DNA of 60,915 bases. Source: Leucothrix pacifica (GTDB taxonomy: Bacteria > Pseudomonadota > Gammaproteobacteria > Thiotrichales > Thiotrichaceae). The stretch lies in assembly GCF_003172875.1 (NCBI RefSeq), contig NZ_QGKM01000039.1:1-60915 (forward strand), written 5' to 3'. The notes under the pieces were generated by a model that did no database searches, was not told where the DNA came from, and worked only from the letters and a program-made list of their open reading frames with translations. This document shows positions 8,346 through 17,731 of the stretch, one piece after another; position 1 is the first letter of the stretch; each line of letters starts with the position of its first letter. A program made the translations under genes and the position numbers.

Positions 8346-10268
8346 TTAAGCAGGTAGGGCTGCCTGATGAAGTTGCGGGTCATGATTACCGTTAAACTGC
8401 CGCAACTCCTTGGTAAAGTCAGGCACTGATAACGGTTTGGACCATAAATAGCCTTGCGCATAATCACACTGTAGATCAACAAGAATCTGCTTCACATCCT
8501 CTGACTCAACACCTTCGGCCACAACACGCAGATTCAATATTTGCGCCATTTGAATCACCGCTTTGACGACGGCTAAATGATCTGAGGATGTATTAACCTG
8601 AGCGATAAACGACCGATCTAGTTTGATGGTATCAACCTTAAAGTTGATCAGATAACTGAGGTTAGAATAGCCTGTACCGAAGTCATCAATTGATAATTTT
8701 ATACCCAGGTTCTTCAGGGATTTCAGTTGCGACTTCACTGTCTTGTTATCCTGCATTAACACATGTTCGGTTAACTCAATTTCCAAACATTGAGCAGGTA
8801 GTCCGCTTGTTTCCAGCGCATTGGCTACCAGATAAATAAAGTTGCTACGCATGAATTGTACCGAGGATACATTTACTGAAATAGACATGTCTGTGAAGCC
8901 GTCGTCATGCCAACCTTTACAGATACGGCATGCCTCTTCGATACACCACTTGCCGATATCGTGAATCATCAGCGTTGATTCCAGAATCGGGATAAACTCA
9001 TCAGGCTGGAGATTGTAAGGGTTGTTTCTGTTCCAGCGCACCAGCGCTTCGGCACTGTTCATTTTACCGGTGGTGAGGTCAATCTTTGGTTGAATACTGA
9101 GATCCAGCAAATTGTGTTCAATAGCATCCTTCAAGTCATTCAGTATCGATGTTTTTCGCAGTGTTTCCTCGTGTAGGGTCTCTGAGTAATAGCTAAAGGT
9201 ATTTTTCCCTGACTGCTTGGATTTATACATCGCGATATCAGCTTTCTTGCGAATATCATCAAAGTCAGTGCCATTTTCTGGCGTTACTGCAATGCCCACA
9301 GAGCCTGTCATGCGGACAGTGGTATTGCCGATGTGATAAGGTGTTGTGATGACCTTGAGTACTTCCTCGGCATAATAATCTATATCAAATTTATCATCGC
9401 GCTTGATGATCAGTACAAACTCATCTCCCCCAAGGCGACACGCAACATCGCATGGACGTAGCAGCTGGCTTAGTTCATCTGAGATGCCGATGAGCAGCTC
9501 ATCTCCGGCATTATGACCGAAGGAGTCATTAACGTTTTTGAAGTTATCAAGATCCAGAAAAAACAAAATGATGCGCTCATCATCAGATTTTCGGTTGTTA
9601 ATAGCGTTGGTAAAATGAGACTCACAAGCTGGCTGATTTAACAGACCTGTCAGAGCATCGCGCTCCACCATTAGCTGGATTGTCTCACGTGACTTGATCA
9701 CTTTCTGATTCTCGTCATTGAGCTGCCCCAATGTGGTATTCATATCCGAACTGACAGACCAGGCCACATAAGCAGATAGTAATGTTAGCATCACCACATC
9801 AAACACTTGCTCATAGCCCAAAGGTGGCAATGGGTGTGCTGCTGTGCCGTTAATAGTGGTGATGCCCAGGTATAAAACGACGGCAATAATATAGACAAGA
9901 ATGGATAGGAATACTTTGTAACCACCCAACAATGCTGAGAAAACTATCAAGATAGGGTAGGCCACTACCGACGAATCTCGCAGGCCACCACTTAGCCATG
10001 AAATATAAGTGACACTTAGCGTAACAGACCACAACACAATGGCTCTGGCTGTGTCCTCTTTGTCGATTTTGATCAGGTAAAACGCCAGTAAAATAGAGCA
10101 TATCATAGCGCCAAGAATGACCACGGGGCGTGTAATTTCACCACCTGCACCTATGAAAATATTGATCATGAACAGGCTTGATAATAGCAACGTTCCCCAG
10201 AGTAGCTGGCGAAATTTCTTGATCAGAAACTCGTTTTTATCATCGAAGCGATAGTGACTTATTTTCAT
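8346..10268 (-). CDS. membrane GGDEF-EAL cyclic-di-GMP protein (paralogue 1)
   Basis: About 640 residues from the ATG at 10268; the frame extends to 10340 but the aligned N-terminus of the neighbouring paralogue supports the inner start. Five to six hydrophobic segments occupy the first ~170 residues. A GGDEF domain follows with CRLGGDEFVLI intact, then an EAL domain with SAEALVRW, ELTEHVL, SIDDFGTGYSNLSYL and VVAEGVE. Both catalytic signatures look intact, so synthase and phosphodiesterase activities are possible. The membrane part may sense an unknown signal. It is a tandem paralogue of the gene at 10475-12388 with the same layout. Confidence 0.9.
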   Translation of the reverse strand: MKISHYRFDDKNEFLIKKFRQLLWGTLLLSSLFMINIFIGAGGEITRPVVILGAMICSILLAFYLIKIDKEDTARAIVLWSVTLSVTYISWLSGGLRDSSVVAYPILIVFSALLGGYKVFLSILVYIIAVVLYLGITTINGTAAHPLPPLGYEQVFDVVMLTLLSAYVAWSVSSDMNTTLGQLNDENQKVIKSRETIQLMVERDALTGLLNQPACESHFTNAINNRKSDDERIILFFLDLDNFKNVNDSFGHNAGDELLIGISDELSQLLRPCDVACRLGGDEFVLIIKRDDKFDIDYYAEEVLKVITTPYHIGNTTVRMTGSVGIAVTPENGTDFDDIRKKADIAMYKSKQSGKNTFSYYSETLHEETLRKTSILNDLKDAIEHNLLDLSIQPKIDLTTGKMNSAEALVRWNRNNPYNLQPDEFIPILESTLMIHDIGKWCIEEACRICKGWHDDGFTDMSISVNVSSVQFMRSNFIYLVANALETSGLPAQCLEIELTEHVLMQDNKTVKSQLKSLKNLGIKLSIDDFGTGYSNLSYLINFKVDTIKLDRSFIAQVNTSSDHLAVVKAVIQMAQILNLRVVAEGVESEDVKQILVDLQCDYAQGYLWSKPLSVPDFTKELRQFNGNHDPQLHQAALPA

Positions 10269-10474
10269 AATTATTCTTTGCCGACACGCTGGGATTGCAT
10301 GATCAGCAAGCCCACAAATTATTTTAATTATTGGGTGCAATACTTACACTTCGCTGTCTGTAACTCAACGTATTTTAGATGAAGTGTTTATGAAATTAGG
10401 CCTTTGATTTATTCAGGCTATGCGGACTCTAGGTGTACAAATTGGGGTAATCAGATAGGGCGCGTGAGTTGGAT

Positions 10475-12388
10475 TCAGCCGAAGCGTTGCATTGAGCTAT
10501 TCATACTGCTGTTAATACGTGAAACCTCAGATAAATACTCACTCTCAGCAACCGCTTTAGCCCATAGATAGCCTTGTCCGTAATCACATTTCAAATCGAT
10601 TAATGCTAGCCTCACGTCATCCGTTTCCACACCTTCGGCAACGACTTGTAAATTAAGAATATGCGCCATCTCTATCATCGCGTTAACCACGGCGTAGTGT
10701 TCGGATGATGTATTGATTTTAGCAATGAATGACCGGTCCAGTTTAATGCTGTCGACCTTAAAGTTAATCAAATAACTCAGGTTGGAATAACCCGTCCCAA
10801 AGTCATCAATAGACAGATAAATTCCTATCTCTTTGAGTGCTTTGAGTTGGCTTACAATGATGTCGTTATGTTGAATCAGTACGTGCTCAGTCAACTCAAT
10901 TTCCAGAAACTCTGGCGCTAGTCCGCTCTCTTCCAGTGCTTTGGATACGATGCCGGTAAAGTTGCTGCGCATGAATTGTACCGAAGACACATTAACAGCA
11001 ATCGACATATCGCTAAAACCAGCATCATGCCAACGGCGGCAGATCCGACAAGCTTCTTCCAGACACCACTGACCGATTTCATGAATCAGCTCGGTGGACT
11101 CAATGACCGGAATAAAATCGCCGGGTGTAAAGTGATTCGGATTACCACGGTTCCAGCGCAGTAATGCCTCAGCGCTTTCAACTTTTCCGGTTGATAGATT
11201 GATTTTGGGTTGCAGGTGAAGGTCGAGTAAACCTTGTTCAATGGCTGTTTTTAAGCCACTGACAATCGCCGATTTATTTAAGGTTTCCTCATGCAACTGT
11301 GCGGTGTAGTAGCTGAATATATTTTTGCCGAGTTGCTTGGACTTGTACATCGCGATATCGGCTTTTGTCAGTATCTCGTCGAAGTCTGCGTTTTCATCTT
11401 CCTTGATGGCAATACCGATTGAGCCAGTCAGGCGTACAGTGGTGTCATTGATAATAATAGGTTTGCTCATGGCTTTTAAAATACTATCCGCAAAGTCATT
11501 AATATCGAATGACGCATCGCGTTTGATAATCATAACGAACTCATCACCGCCTAAGCGACACGCGATATCAGTTGATGCAATAAGTGATTTTAGCTCCGCT
11601 GCAATGGCAATTAACAATTCATCACCGGTGTTGTGGCCAAAGGAGTCATTCACCGATTTGAAATCATCCAGATCGATAAAAAACACAGCGATTTTGTCAG
11701 GTGTTGACGAGAGATTATCGAGCAGCGTGTTGTAATGAGAGTCACAAGCAGGGCGGTTAAACAAACCCGTTAAGGAATCACGCTCGACAATAAGCTGTAT
11801 GGTTTCACGGGACTGAACGACTTTGTGGTTTTCGTCATTCAGCCGGATCAGTGTATCGTGCAAATCACTGTTGACAGTCCAGGCCCCATAAGCCGCAATG
11901 AGAGTGATCATAATGGCATCAAAGACTTGCTCCCAATCCGTTGGTGCAACCGGGTTGGGATACCATCCATAGATACTGTTAGCCCCCATCAGCACAATTG
12001 AGAGCACCAGAAAGCTGACCACCGGCAGGAAAACTCTGACTCCACCAATGAGTATGGTATACACCACAAGAATCGGATAACTCATCATCGTGGTATCGCC
12101 AATACCACCGTTTAACCAGGTCATGTAGACAATACTGAGCACTAATGCCGTTAGTACCATGGATCTGGCAAAGTCTTCCTGACCTGTCTTTATAAGGCGA
12201 AATGAGTAGAGCATGATTGCTGCAACGGTCAAAATAACGGTAAAGCTGATTGGCTTTGATTCGCTATCGCCCAGATAGATATTGAGTAAATTGAATATCG
12301 TCAGAAAGAGCAACGCCCACATAAACTGCTGGAAGCGTTTAACCGTAAAAATATCTTTTTCGGAAGGGCGTTGGTCATTTTTTGTCAT
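10475..12388 (-). CDS. membrane GGDEF-EAL cyclic-di-GMP protein (paralogue 2)
   Basis: 637 residues. Same order as its neighbour: N-terminal membrane region (about 20-175) containing TWLNGGIGDTTMMSYPILVV, a GGDEF domain with CRLGGDEFVMI, and an EAL domain with SAEALLRW, ELTEHVL, SIDDFGTGYSNLSYL and VVAEGVE. Both active-site signatures are present. Similarity to paralogue 1 runs the full length, so the pair arose by tandem duplication. The 206-base gap between them suggests separate promoters. Residues differ most in the membrane sensor and linker, consistent with divergence in signal recognition. Confidence 0.9.
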   Translation of the reverse strand: MTKNDQRPSEKDIFTVKRFQQFMWALLFLTIFNLLNIYLGDSESKPISFTVILTVAAIMLYSFRLIKTGQEDFARSMVLTALVLSIVYMTWLNGGIGDTTMMSYPILVVYTILIGGVRVFLPVVSFLVLSIVLMGANSIYGWYPNPVAPTDWEQVFDAIMITLIAAYGAWTVNSDLHDTLIRLNDENHKVVQSRETIQLIVERDSLTGLFNRPACDSHYNTLLDNLSSTPDKIAVFFIDLDDFKSVNDSFGHNTGDELLIAIAAELKSLIASTDIACRLGGDEFVMIIKRDASFDINDFADSILKAMSKPIIINDTTVRLTGSIGIAIKEDENADFDEILTKADIAMYKSKQLGKNIFSYYTAQLHEETLNKSAIVSGLKTAIEQGLLDLHLQPKINLSTGKVESAEALLRWNRGNPNHFTPGDFIPVIESTELIHEIGQWCLEEACRICRRWHDAGFSDMSIAVNVSSVQFMRSNFTGIVSKALEESGLAPEFLEIELTEHVLIQHNDIIVSQLKALKEIGIYLSIDDFGTGYSNLSYLINFKVDSIKLDRSFIAKINTSSEHYAVVNAMIEMAHILNLQVVAEGVETDDVRLALIDLKCDYGQGYLWAKAVAESEYLSEVSRINSSMNSSMQRFG

Positions 12389-12429
12389 ATATTATCGTTG
12401 TTATCTCACCGCACAGGGAGGGGAGGTAT

Positions 12430-12714
12430 ATGAATTTTGCCTTAATAGTTATAAACAATAATTACACTATGTTGTGCGTGTTTCAATCTATTTTGTATGA
12501 TTTATGCGCTTGTTTAGCGGGTGTTCCTGATGGAATATGGGGGCGGCTACTGATGTTTCAGTCCAGTGGCATTTTAGTGTTTGGTGATCCTAAAAAGCCT
12601 GCTTCGATTGCTCAAGCAGACCTCAGTTCTATCGCTGATTTATTAGCCGAGGCTCAGAAGCTATATGACAGGCTTCCATTGACGGTATCAATTTCGGTAT
12701 CACCTATTTCATAA
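12430..12714 (+). CDS. possible small protein of unknown function
   Basis: A 94-codon frame starts at an ATG preceded by GGGAGGGGAGG, a very strong Shine-Dalgarno sequence at proper spacing. The N-terminal third is hydrophobic and cysteine-containing; the C-terminal third (ASIAQADLSSIADLLAEAQK) is a plausible amphipathic helix. I recognise no family. The last 61 bases overlap the 3' end of the barrel gene on the other strand, which counts against it. The good ribosome-binding site is the main support. Confidence 0.3.
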   Translation: MNFALIVINNNYTMLCVFQSILYDLCACLAGVPDGIWGRLLMFQSSGILVFGDPKKPASIAQADLSSIADLLAEAQKLYDRLPLTVSISVSPIS

Positions 12715-13289
12715 CGCGTTGCGTCCAGGCGTAATGTTAATCGGGAAGACACCTGATAATCGACACCTATTCCATAGATCATATCCGTATCACCAACATA
12801 CACATCATAATATTGACTCCGGTATGGAACGCTGATGTCCCAATCCCAGTAACCGACTTTCGCGTAAGCAGACATTCTGGATGTGATTGGTAGCTTGGCA
12901 AGCACTGCTACGTCTACACCTGTAAAGTCAGCAACATCACCTAGCAGATCATCCATCGGCAATACACTTACACCGGCTTCAACCGCAAAGTAGCGATTCA
13001 ATTGATAACCCAGATGAGCGCGGATATTGGTATCTTCAAAGCGCTCATCACCATCGACTGAGGTTAGTTCTGAGCTACCAAAGCCGAAACCAGCATATCC
13101 GCCGCGATCTTGTGAGACACGGGGGGCGCTTCGTGGTGCAGCGTATGAATTACTAACCGGTGTGACATACAGATCATTCGCTGGTGCACCGTAAGTATCA
13201 TAAACCGGACCGACATACGGTGAGGCGATGCTTGCACTGGTTGATAGCGACAATAGCAAACCTACTGAAAGCGACTTTAGCTTAACCAT
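12654..13289 (-). CDS. small outer-membrane beta-barrel protein
   Basis: 211 residues. A signal peptide (LLLSLSTSASIASPYVG) is followed by a low-complexity segment rich in Y, P and A with repeats of VYDTYGAP / VTPVSNSYAAP (about residues 25-60). Then alternating hydrophobic strands typical of OmpA/OmpW-sized 8-stranded porin-like barrels follow, ending in NGSLSYSF with the terminal phenylalanine that is the usual outer-membrane assembly signal. It contains GFGFGSSEL and YRSQYYDVYVGDTDMIYGIG strand pairs. Probably a monocistronic surface protein; specific function not recognisable. Confidence 0.75.
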   Translation of the reverse strand: MVKLKSLSVGLLLSLSTSASIASPYVGPVYDTYGAPANDLYVTPVSNSYAAPRSAPRVSQDRGGYAGFGFGSSELTSVDGDERFEDTNIRAHLGYQLNRYFAVEAGVSVLPMDDLLGDVADFTGVDVAVLAKLPITSRMSAYAKVGYWDWDISVPYRSQYYDVYVGDTDMIYGIGVDYQVSSRLTLRLDATRYEIGDTEIDTVNGSLSYSF

Positions 13290-13390
13290 AGAAAAACCTT
13301 ATTGAATTAGAAAATTGCAATATATTGGGCAAGCTGGGAAAAATCTGTCTATTTAGGACGGTTGGTAGGCAGTGAGGTTATGAATGGGGA

Positions 13391-13433
13391 GTGAACGGAG
13401 AGGTTCACACTGCGCCAATTTTTTGCCTATAAT
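13391..13433 (+). promoter_or_regulatory. promoter of the TIR-NACHT-FGE gene with an overlapping inverted repeat
   Basis: TATAAT at 13428-13433 lies 18 bases after TTCACA (13404-13409), a good sigma-70 pair. The ATG at 13439 comes only 5 bases after the -10 box, so the expected transcription start is on or next to the start codon: the mRNA is probably leaderless. The -35 box lies inside GTGAAC-N6-GTTCAC (13391-13396 and 13403-13408), a perfect 6-bp inverted repeat suited to a repressor or activator. Confidence 0.55.
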
Positions 13434-13438
13434 CCGGT

Positions 13439-16246
13439 ATGTCAGAAATCCCACCAGTTTTTATCAGTTATGCCCGTGATGGTGCTTGCGGTCAGGCACT
13501 TGCGCGTGAGTTATACCTGCGTTTGAACGATGAGCAGATCGCGGCGTTTATTGATGAGCATGCAATACGTTTAGGCAGTCGCTGGATCAGGCGGCTTTCT
13601 GACGGTGCTGAACACTGCAAAGTCATGTTATCCGTAGTGTCACCGGCTTCTCATGACCGCCCTTGGGTGGAGAGAGAATTCATTATGGCAGAGCGGGTGG
13701 GCGCTTTGGTGATACCTGTTCTGGCCAGTGACGGTGATTTGCCGTTTCAAATGTGTGACCTTCAGGGGATCAATTTCTATGGTGAGCACAAAGCATCGAA
13801 TTGGCCTCTTTTGCTGAGTGAGATTAAATCTGCACTCGGCATTAGTGAAGATATACAGCAACAAAAGCGCCAAACCGAACTCACCTACCTACACCACTTA
13901 CTCCAAAACAACGACGAACGCGCCGTTGCCTTTGCCGGTGAAGTCTACGCCCCATTAGCAGTCAAACACCGCAAAGAACGTAAGCGCATAGCCGCTGCAG
14001 CCATGTCGCCACGCCTGCGCCACCGCAAGCAAAACCGCTATGACGAGCCACAGGAACTCCAAGGCGAATGCACCGAGCACCATGACATTATTGAGGCGTT
14101 TAAACAGCACAAGCGGCTGGTGATTTTAGGGGAGCCGGGTGCAGGCAAAACCTTTTCATTATGGCGAATTGCAGCCGAGCAGGCGACGCTGGCGCTGAAG
14201 GATGACACACAGCCAATGCCTGTTGTGGTGCCGTTGAATCGTTGGGATGACCCGGAGCAAACTTTACAGGATTTTGTGCTGGTGCAGATGGAAGATCTGT
14301 CCGGTGAGTTTACCAGTTTGCATCAGGCAAAGCGTTTAATGCCATTGTTTGATGCCCTGAATGAAATCCCGTTTGACCAGCGCGAGGCCAAGCTACCGCA
14401 GGTTCGGCAATGGTTAAAAGACTACCCCTGTGACACGGTGCTCGTGACCTGCCGCCAACGCGATTATCGCGGGCCATTGGATCTGGAATTAAACCGACTC
14501 ACCATTGAACCGCTTGACCCACCGAGAGTGTACGACTTCCTGAAAAAATACTTTAGCGGTGGTGAGGAGCAGCAGGCGCTGGCAGAACAGCTATTTTGGC
14601 AACTCGCCGGTGGTGATGGCATTCGTCACACTTGGGAAGCATGGAAAAAGCAGGGTTATGAGGCTCATTGGGATGACTTTTGGACGCTAGAGGAAGTGCC
14701 GGAGGATTGGAAAGATGAAGACGGTCACAATGCTTTGTCATGGCTCGATAGTTCACGCAAAACATGTCTGGCCGACCCACGCAGCTTAATGAAACTGGCA
14801 TCCAACCCCTATCTGCTAACCCAGATTGTGCATATTTACAGCGACCAGCAGCAGCTACCGGAAAGTCGTATCGCGTTGTTTGGCGAGTTTGTGGAGGACT
14901 TGATTTATCGGGAGATTGAAGCGCGACCGGAAAACCACTACCCCAAGGCGCATGAGGAAACCTTACAGGCAGAGCTGAAACAGCTGGCATGGCAACTCCA
15001 AAGTCGCAGTGGTTCCTTGCAAGAAGCACGCACGATTTTACCTCGGGCGGATGCCGAAGCGATCATGCCGCTAGAACGTTTGGAGTTTTCGGCTGCAGCC
15101 AGTTTATTGGAGCTGACCATAGACAATGTGCGCTTTTCCCATCAGTTATTGCAGGAGTTTTTCACCGCACAGAGTTTTGAGGCGCATATCGCTAAGGGCC
15201 TGGAGGCCACCGCGCTGTGGTCAGCGGAAAACTGGTGGGAAGCTAATGGTTGGGAAGAAGCCGCGAAGCTGGCAGCGGAGTATCAGGCAGACCCCTCTGC
15301 GTTTTTGCATTGGCTAGCGGCGGGTAACCCGCGGTTGGCGGCAGAAATCGCGCGGGATCAAGGCTATTTGCCGCAAAAGGAAACGTTGTTTGCAGACTAC
15401 CGAGAGCGCTGGCAAACGGCGATTACTGATGTGGAACGCTACCCGCACCCGCATGAGCGCCATGCTATTAGCACGGTATTAGCTTGGTTAGAGTGGGATA
15501 ATCGCGCGGGCATTGGCCTTAATGAACAAGGCTTGCCGGATATCCATTGGCTGGAAGTACCGGAGGGTGAATTTATTTACGGGGAAGGTGATGCGCAGCA
15601 AACGCTGCATCTGGATACCTTTTATGTGAGTCAGTACCCCGTGACCAATGCGCAATTTAAAGTGTTTGTGGAGTCGGGCGCTTATGACGACCCGCAGTGG
15701 TGGGAGGGGTTGGAAAAGGAAGATGAACCGCCCGAGCACGCATGGACAGAATCAAACCGGCCTGTTGATAGCGTGAACTGGTACGATGCCATTGCTTATT
15801 GTCGCTGGTTATCCGCTCAGACAGGCTTGGATATTCAACTGCCGACGGAGCAGCATTGGGAGAAAATGGCGCGAGGGCCTGAGGGCTTGGAATATCCTTG
15901 GGGTAAAGATTATGTGTCGGGGAATGCGAATATTAATGAAGGTAGTAAGGGTAAATACTGTTTGAGGGAGACATCAGCCGTTGGAATGTACGCTCGCGTT
16001 CATTCACCCTTTCAAGCAATGGATACCAGCGGTAATGTTTGGGAGTGGTGTATTAATAAATATGATGATTCTGAGGTCACCACTATAGATCGGTCAGATG
16101 ACTGGCGTGTTGTTCGCGGCGGCGCTTGGAACTCCGATCCTGAGGGTTGTCGTTCCGCTTTCCGCTACTTCTGGCGTCCTCAGAGTCGGGGCAACTTTCT
16201 GGGTTTTCGTTTGTTGTGTTTTTCCTCTCCCATGACTGACCACTGA
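13439..16246 (+). CDS. TIR-NACHT-FGE variable STAND-like protein (DGR target 1)
   Basis: 935 residues. A TIR domain spans about 1-140 (PPVFISYARD at the start; W76 and E80 in the RPWVEREF motif fit the position of the TIR NADase glutamate). A NACHT-type NTPase follows with Walker A GEPGAGKT at 231-238 and a Walker B-like LFDALNEIP. A helical region lies about 480-690. From about 700 comes an FGE-sulfatase domain of C-type-lectin fold (VPEGEFIYGE, YPVTNAQFKVF). Residues 890-930 are encoded by the variable repeat and form the exposed ligand-binding face in known DGR proteins. The plan is that of an NLR-like sensor: lectin tip senses, NACHT oligomerises, TIR acts. Its C-terminal two-thirds closely resembles the SEFIR protein on the other strand. 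Confidence 0.9.
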   Translation: MSEIPPVFISYARDGACGQALARELYLRLNDEQIAAFIDEHAIRLGSRWIRRLSDGAEHCKVMLSVVSPASHDRPWVEREFIMAERVGALVIPVLASDGDLPFQMCDLQGINFYGEHKASNWPLLLSEIKSALGISEDIQQQKRQTELTYLHHLLQNNDERAVAFAGEVYAPLAVKHRKERKRIAAAAMSPRLRHRKQNRYDEPQELQGECTEHHDIIEAFKQHKRLVILGEPGAGKTFSLWRIAAEQATLALKDDTQPMPVVVPLNRWDDPEQTLQDFVLVQMEDLSGEFTSLHQAKRLMPLFDALNEIPFDQREAKLPQVRQWLKDYPCDTVLVTCRQRDYRGPLDLELNRLTIEPLDPPRVYDFLKKYFSGGEEQQALAEQLFWQLAGGDGIRHTWEAWKKQGYEAHWDDFWTLEEVPEDWKDEDGHNALSWLDSSRKTCLADPRSLMKLASNPYLLTQIVHIYSDQQQLPESRIALFGEFVEDLIYREIEARPENHYPKAHEETLQAELKQLAWQLQSRSGSLQEARTILPRADAEAIMPLERLEFSAAASLLELTIDNVRFSHQLLQEFFTAQSFEAHIAKGLEATALWSAENWWEANGWEEAAKLAAEYQADPSAFLHWLAAGNPRLAAEIARDQGYLPQKETLFADYRERWQTAITDVERYPHPHERHAISTVLAWLEWDNRAGIGLNEQGLPDIHWLEVPEGEFIYGEGDAQQTLHLDTFYVSQYPVTNAQFKVFVESGAYDDPQWWEGLEKEDEPPEHAWTESNRPVDSVNWYDAIAYCRWLSAQTGLDIQLPTEQHWEKMARGPEGLEYPWGKDYVSGNANINEGSKGKYCLRETSAVGMYARVHSPFQAMDTSGNVWEWCINKYDDSEVTTIDRSDDWRVVRGGAWNSDPEGCRSAFRYFWRPQSRGNFLGFRLLCFSSPMTDH
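16106..16229 (+). repeat. DGR variable repeat VR1
   Basis: This 124-bp segment aligns without gaps to the template repeat at 17861-17984 (opposite strand). There are 21 substitutions, all at positions where the TR has adenine: 11 to T, 8 to G, 2 to C. The first 27 bases and the adenine-free last 28 bases are unchanged. Thirteen amino acids differ from the TR translation. It sits at the 3' end of the TIR gene, the normal place for a VR. Confidence 0.97.
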
Positions 16247-16300
16247 TCAACTGGGCACTGTACCCCTGTTCCGCCGCGCAGCGGCGGACGAAAATTTTTT
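16206..16300 (+). repeat. inverted repeat downstream of VR1 (IMH and hairpin), partner of 18056-18150
   Basis: From the conserved 3' end of VR1 through 16300 the sequence matches the reverse complement of the region after VR2 with one mismatch (16242 A versus G, giving H or R before the stop). It includes a perfect 8-bp stem with a 3-base loop at 16270-16288. The match stops abruptly at 16300, just short of the RT stop codon. Confidence 0.9.
16270..16288 (+). promoter_or_regulatory. DGR target-recognition hairpin after VR1
   Basis: A perfect GC-rich 8-bp stem (TCCGCCGC with GCGGCGGA) with a GCA loop lies 40 bases after the end of VR1. DGR targets such as phage BPP-1 mtd carry a similar hairpin/cruciform downstream of the VR that is needed for efficient mutagenic homing. 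The same structure at the same distance follows VR2, which supports function over chance. Confidence 0.8.
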
Positions 16301-17366
16301 AGTGTTTGAAGGGGCGTAAAATATGCTTACGTAGTCCCCAGCTATCGGCGTAGCGCACGTGATTAATCCAACCCTGCACACAGGCATCAAACTCCGCAAA
16401 GCTGATTTTACCCTGCTGCCATTCATCATATTTCTTTCCTAAATGGCGTGATGCATGGACAACTTTTCGAGATTTTAAGCGCTTATGGCTTGGATAAATG
16501 ACAAAGCCTAACCACGGAATACCCGTGGAACAAGGCGTGACTTGTGCGGCGTGTTCGTGAATTCTTAAGCGTAATTGCGCCAAAAAATCAATAACCTCAC
16601 GCTTCCACTGCCAAAGCTGTGCTTTAGAGTCTGAGAACAGTGCAAAATCATCGACGTACCTCAAATATCCCCGACATGAAAGGCCACGTTTAACGAACAA
16701 ATCCAGAGGGTGAAGATAGCAGTTTGACCAGAACTGGGAAGTCAGATTGCCAATCGGTAAGCCCTTGGGTCTCATTGCTGACAGTAAATCATCTCCCGGA
16801 AAATAGTGAGGCTCATGATCTTGTTGATGCACATGTTTGCCACTCTCGAGAACAACCCGGATAAGCTCAGTAACTTTTTCATCCACGATCTGTTTGCATA
16901 AGAAGTCATTCAGTATTTGATGATCCAATGAAGGAAAGTGTTTAACAATATCCATCCGCAACACATAGCGGTATTGTTTTGAAAAGTGTTGAAACCGATT
17001 AATGGCCTTATGCGTTCCTTTTCCAACACGGTTTGCGTAGCTGTCCGCAATGAAAATCTTTTCGAAGCATGGCTCTATCATATTGCACAGAGCATGATGT
17101 ACCACTCGATCCCGAAACGGTGCTGCGCTGATTTTTCGACACTTAGGTTCGTGAATGTAGAAATGCGTATAGGCACCCGGTTGGTAACTACCTGCCCGTA
17201 ACTGCGCCTGAAGTAATAATAATTCGTCGGCCAGTTGGTGTTCAAAGGAGGCAGCCGCGTGTTTGCTGCGCTTTCCTTTAGCCGCTTTTTTCCATGCCTG
17301 TAGTAAATTGTCCCACTGAGTAATTTCATACAAACTAAGTGAGGAAAGTGGAATGGCTTCTGACAT
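16299..17366 (-). CDS. DGR-type reverse transcriptase
   Basis: 355 residues. The N-terminal block ([20 protein letters not shown], then [13 protein letters not shown]) is typical of DGR and group II-related RTs. The fingers motif [15 protein letters not shown], the palm motif [30 protein letters not shown] (the SQ motif that distinguishes DGR RTs from the usual SP form) and the catalytic YVDDFALF are all intact. It should reverse-transcribe the template RNA with errors at adenines and, with Avd, seed transfer into the VRs. Unusually, its start overlaps the start of avd on the opposite strand by 14 bases. The TR lies about 0.5 kb upstream on the same strand. Confidence 0.95.
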   Translation of the reverse strand: MSEAIPLSSLSLYEITQWDNLLQAWKKAAKGKRSKHAAASFEHQLADELLLLQAQLRAGSYQPGAYTHFYIHEPKCRKISAAPFRDRVVHHALCNMIEPCFEKIFIADSYANRVGKGTHKAINRFQHFSKQYRYVLRMDIVKHFPSLDHQILNDFLCKQIVDEKVTELIRVVLESGKHVHQQDHEPHYFPGDDLLSAMRPKGLPIGNLTSQFWSNCYLHPLDLFVKRGLSCRGYLRYVDDFALFSDSKAQLWQWKREVIDFLAQLRLRIHEHAAQVTPCSTGIPWLGFVIYPSHKRLKSRKVVHASRHLGKKYDEWQQGKISFAEFDACVQGWINHVRYADSWGLRKHILRPFKH

Positions 17367-17700
17367 GATAATTCTGAGTAAGACCTTTAATTTACTGGAA
17401 TGGCTACTTCCAAAAGCAGAAAAATTTCCAAAACTGTACCGCTTTACAGTAACGCAACGATTAATGAATGCTGCATTGGATTTTCAGGATTATCTGTTTG
17501 AAGCCCAGAGCATGCGGGGAAAAGCACGTCAGTTGCAGCTTCAGAAGTGTGATGCTGCATTAAATAGGCTTAGATTGTACCTAAGACTCGCAAACCATTG
17601 GCAATGGCTGAGCACAGGTCAATATGAACATGTGAGCCAAATGGTTGCGGAAATTGGCCGCTTGCTGGGAGGCTGGATAAAACAAAACACGAATAAATGA
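17353..17700 (+). CDS. avd: Avd-like DGR accessory protein
   Basis: 115 residues, basic and predicted all-helical (four-helix bundle). [20 protein letters not shown] near the N-terminus, [12 protein letters not shown] and [20 protein letters not shown] are typical of the Avd / 23S-rRNA-intervening-sequence-protein fold. In BPP-1, Avd is a pentamer that binds the RT and the template RNA and is essential for mutagenic retrohoming. GAGGAAAGTGGA gives a good ribosome-binding site. It is transcribed divergently from the RT, whereas in most DGRs accessory gene, TR and RT are co-directional. A hairpin begins at its stop codon. Confidence 0.85.
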   Translation: MASDMIILSKTFNLLEWLLPKAEKFPKLYRFTVTQRLMNAALDFQDYLFEAQSMRGKARQLQLQKCDAALNRLRLYLRLANHWQWLSTGQYEHVSQMVAEIGRLLGGWIKQNTNK

Positions 17701-17731
17701 GGCATTCCGGGAACAAATCCAGGGAATGCCT
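17700..17731 (+). terminator. hairpin at the end of avd
   Basis: A perfect 9-bp stem (17700-17708 with 17723-17731) with a 14-base loop starts on the last base of the avd stop codon. The T tract after it is weak (CGTTTCTAT), so it may be a poor terminator or part of the template RNA structure on the other strand. Confidence 0.45.

Noticed and set aside
11325-11735. 136-codon + strand ORF within the second GGDEF-EAL gene
   Set aside because: Antisense to an intact conserved GGDEF domain; serine-rich composition typical of a shadow frame.
14553-15029. 158-codon - strand ORF inside the TIR-NACHT gene
   Set aside because: No start context and no family resemblance; lies opposite conserved NACHT coding sequence.
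16299-17366. RT as part of a group II intron or retron
   Set aside because: No maturase or intron ends are seen, the SQ-type motif and Avd neighbour fit a DGR, and the TR/VR adenine pattern is decisive.
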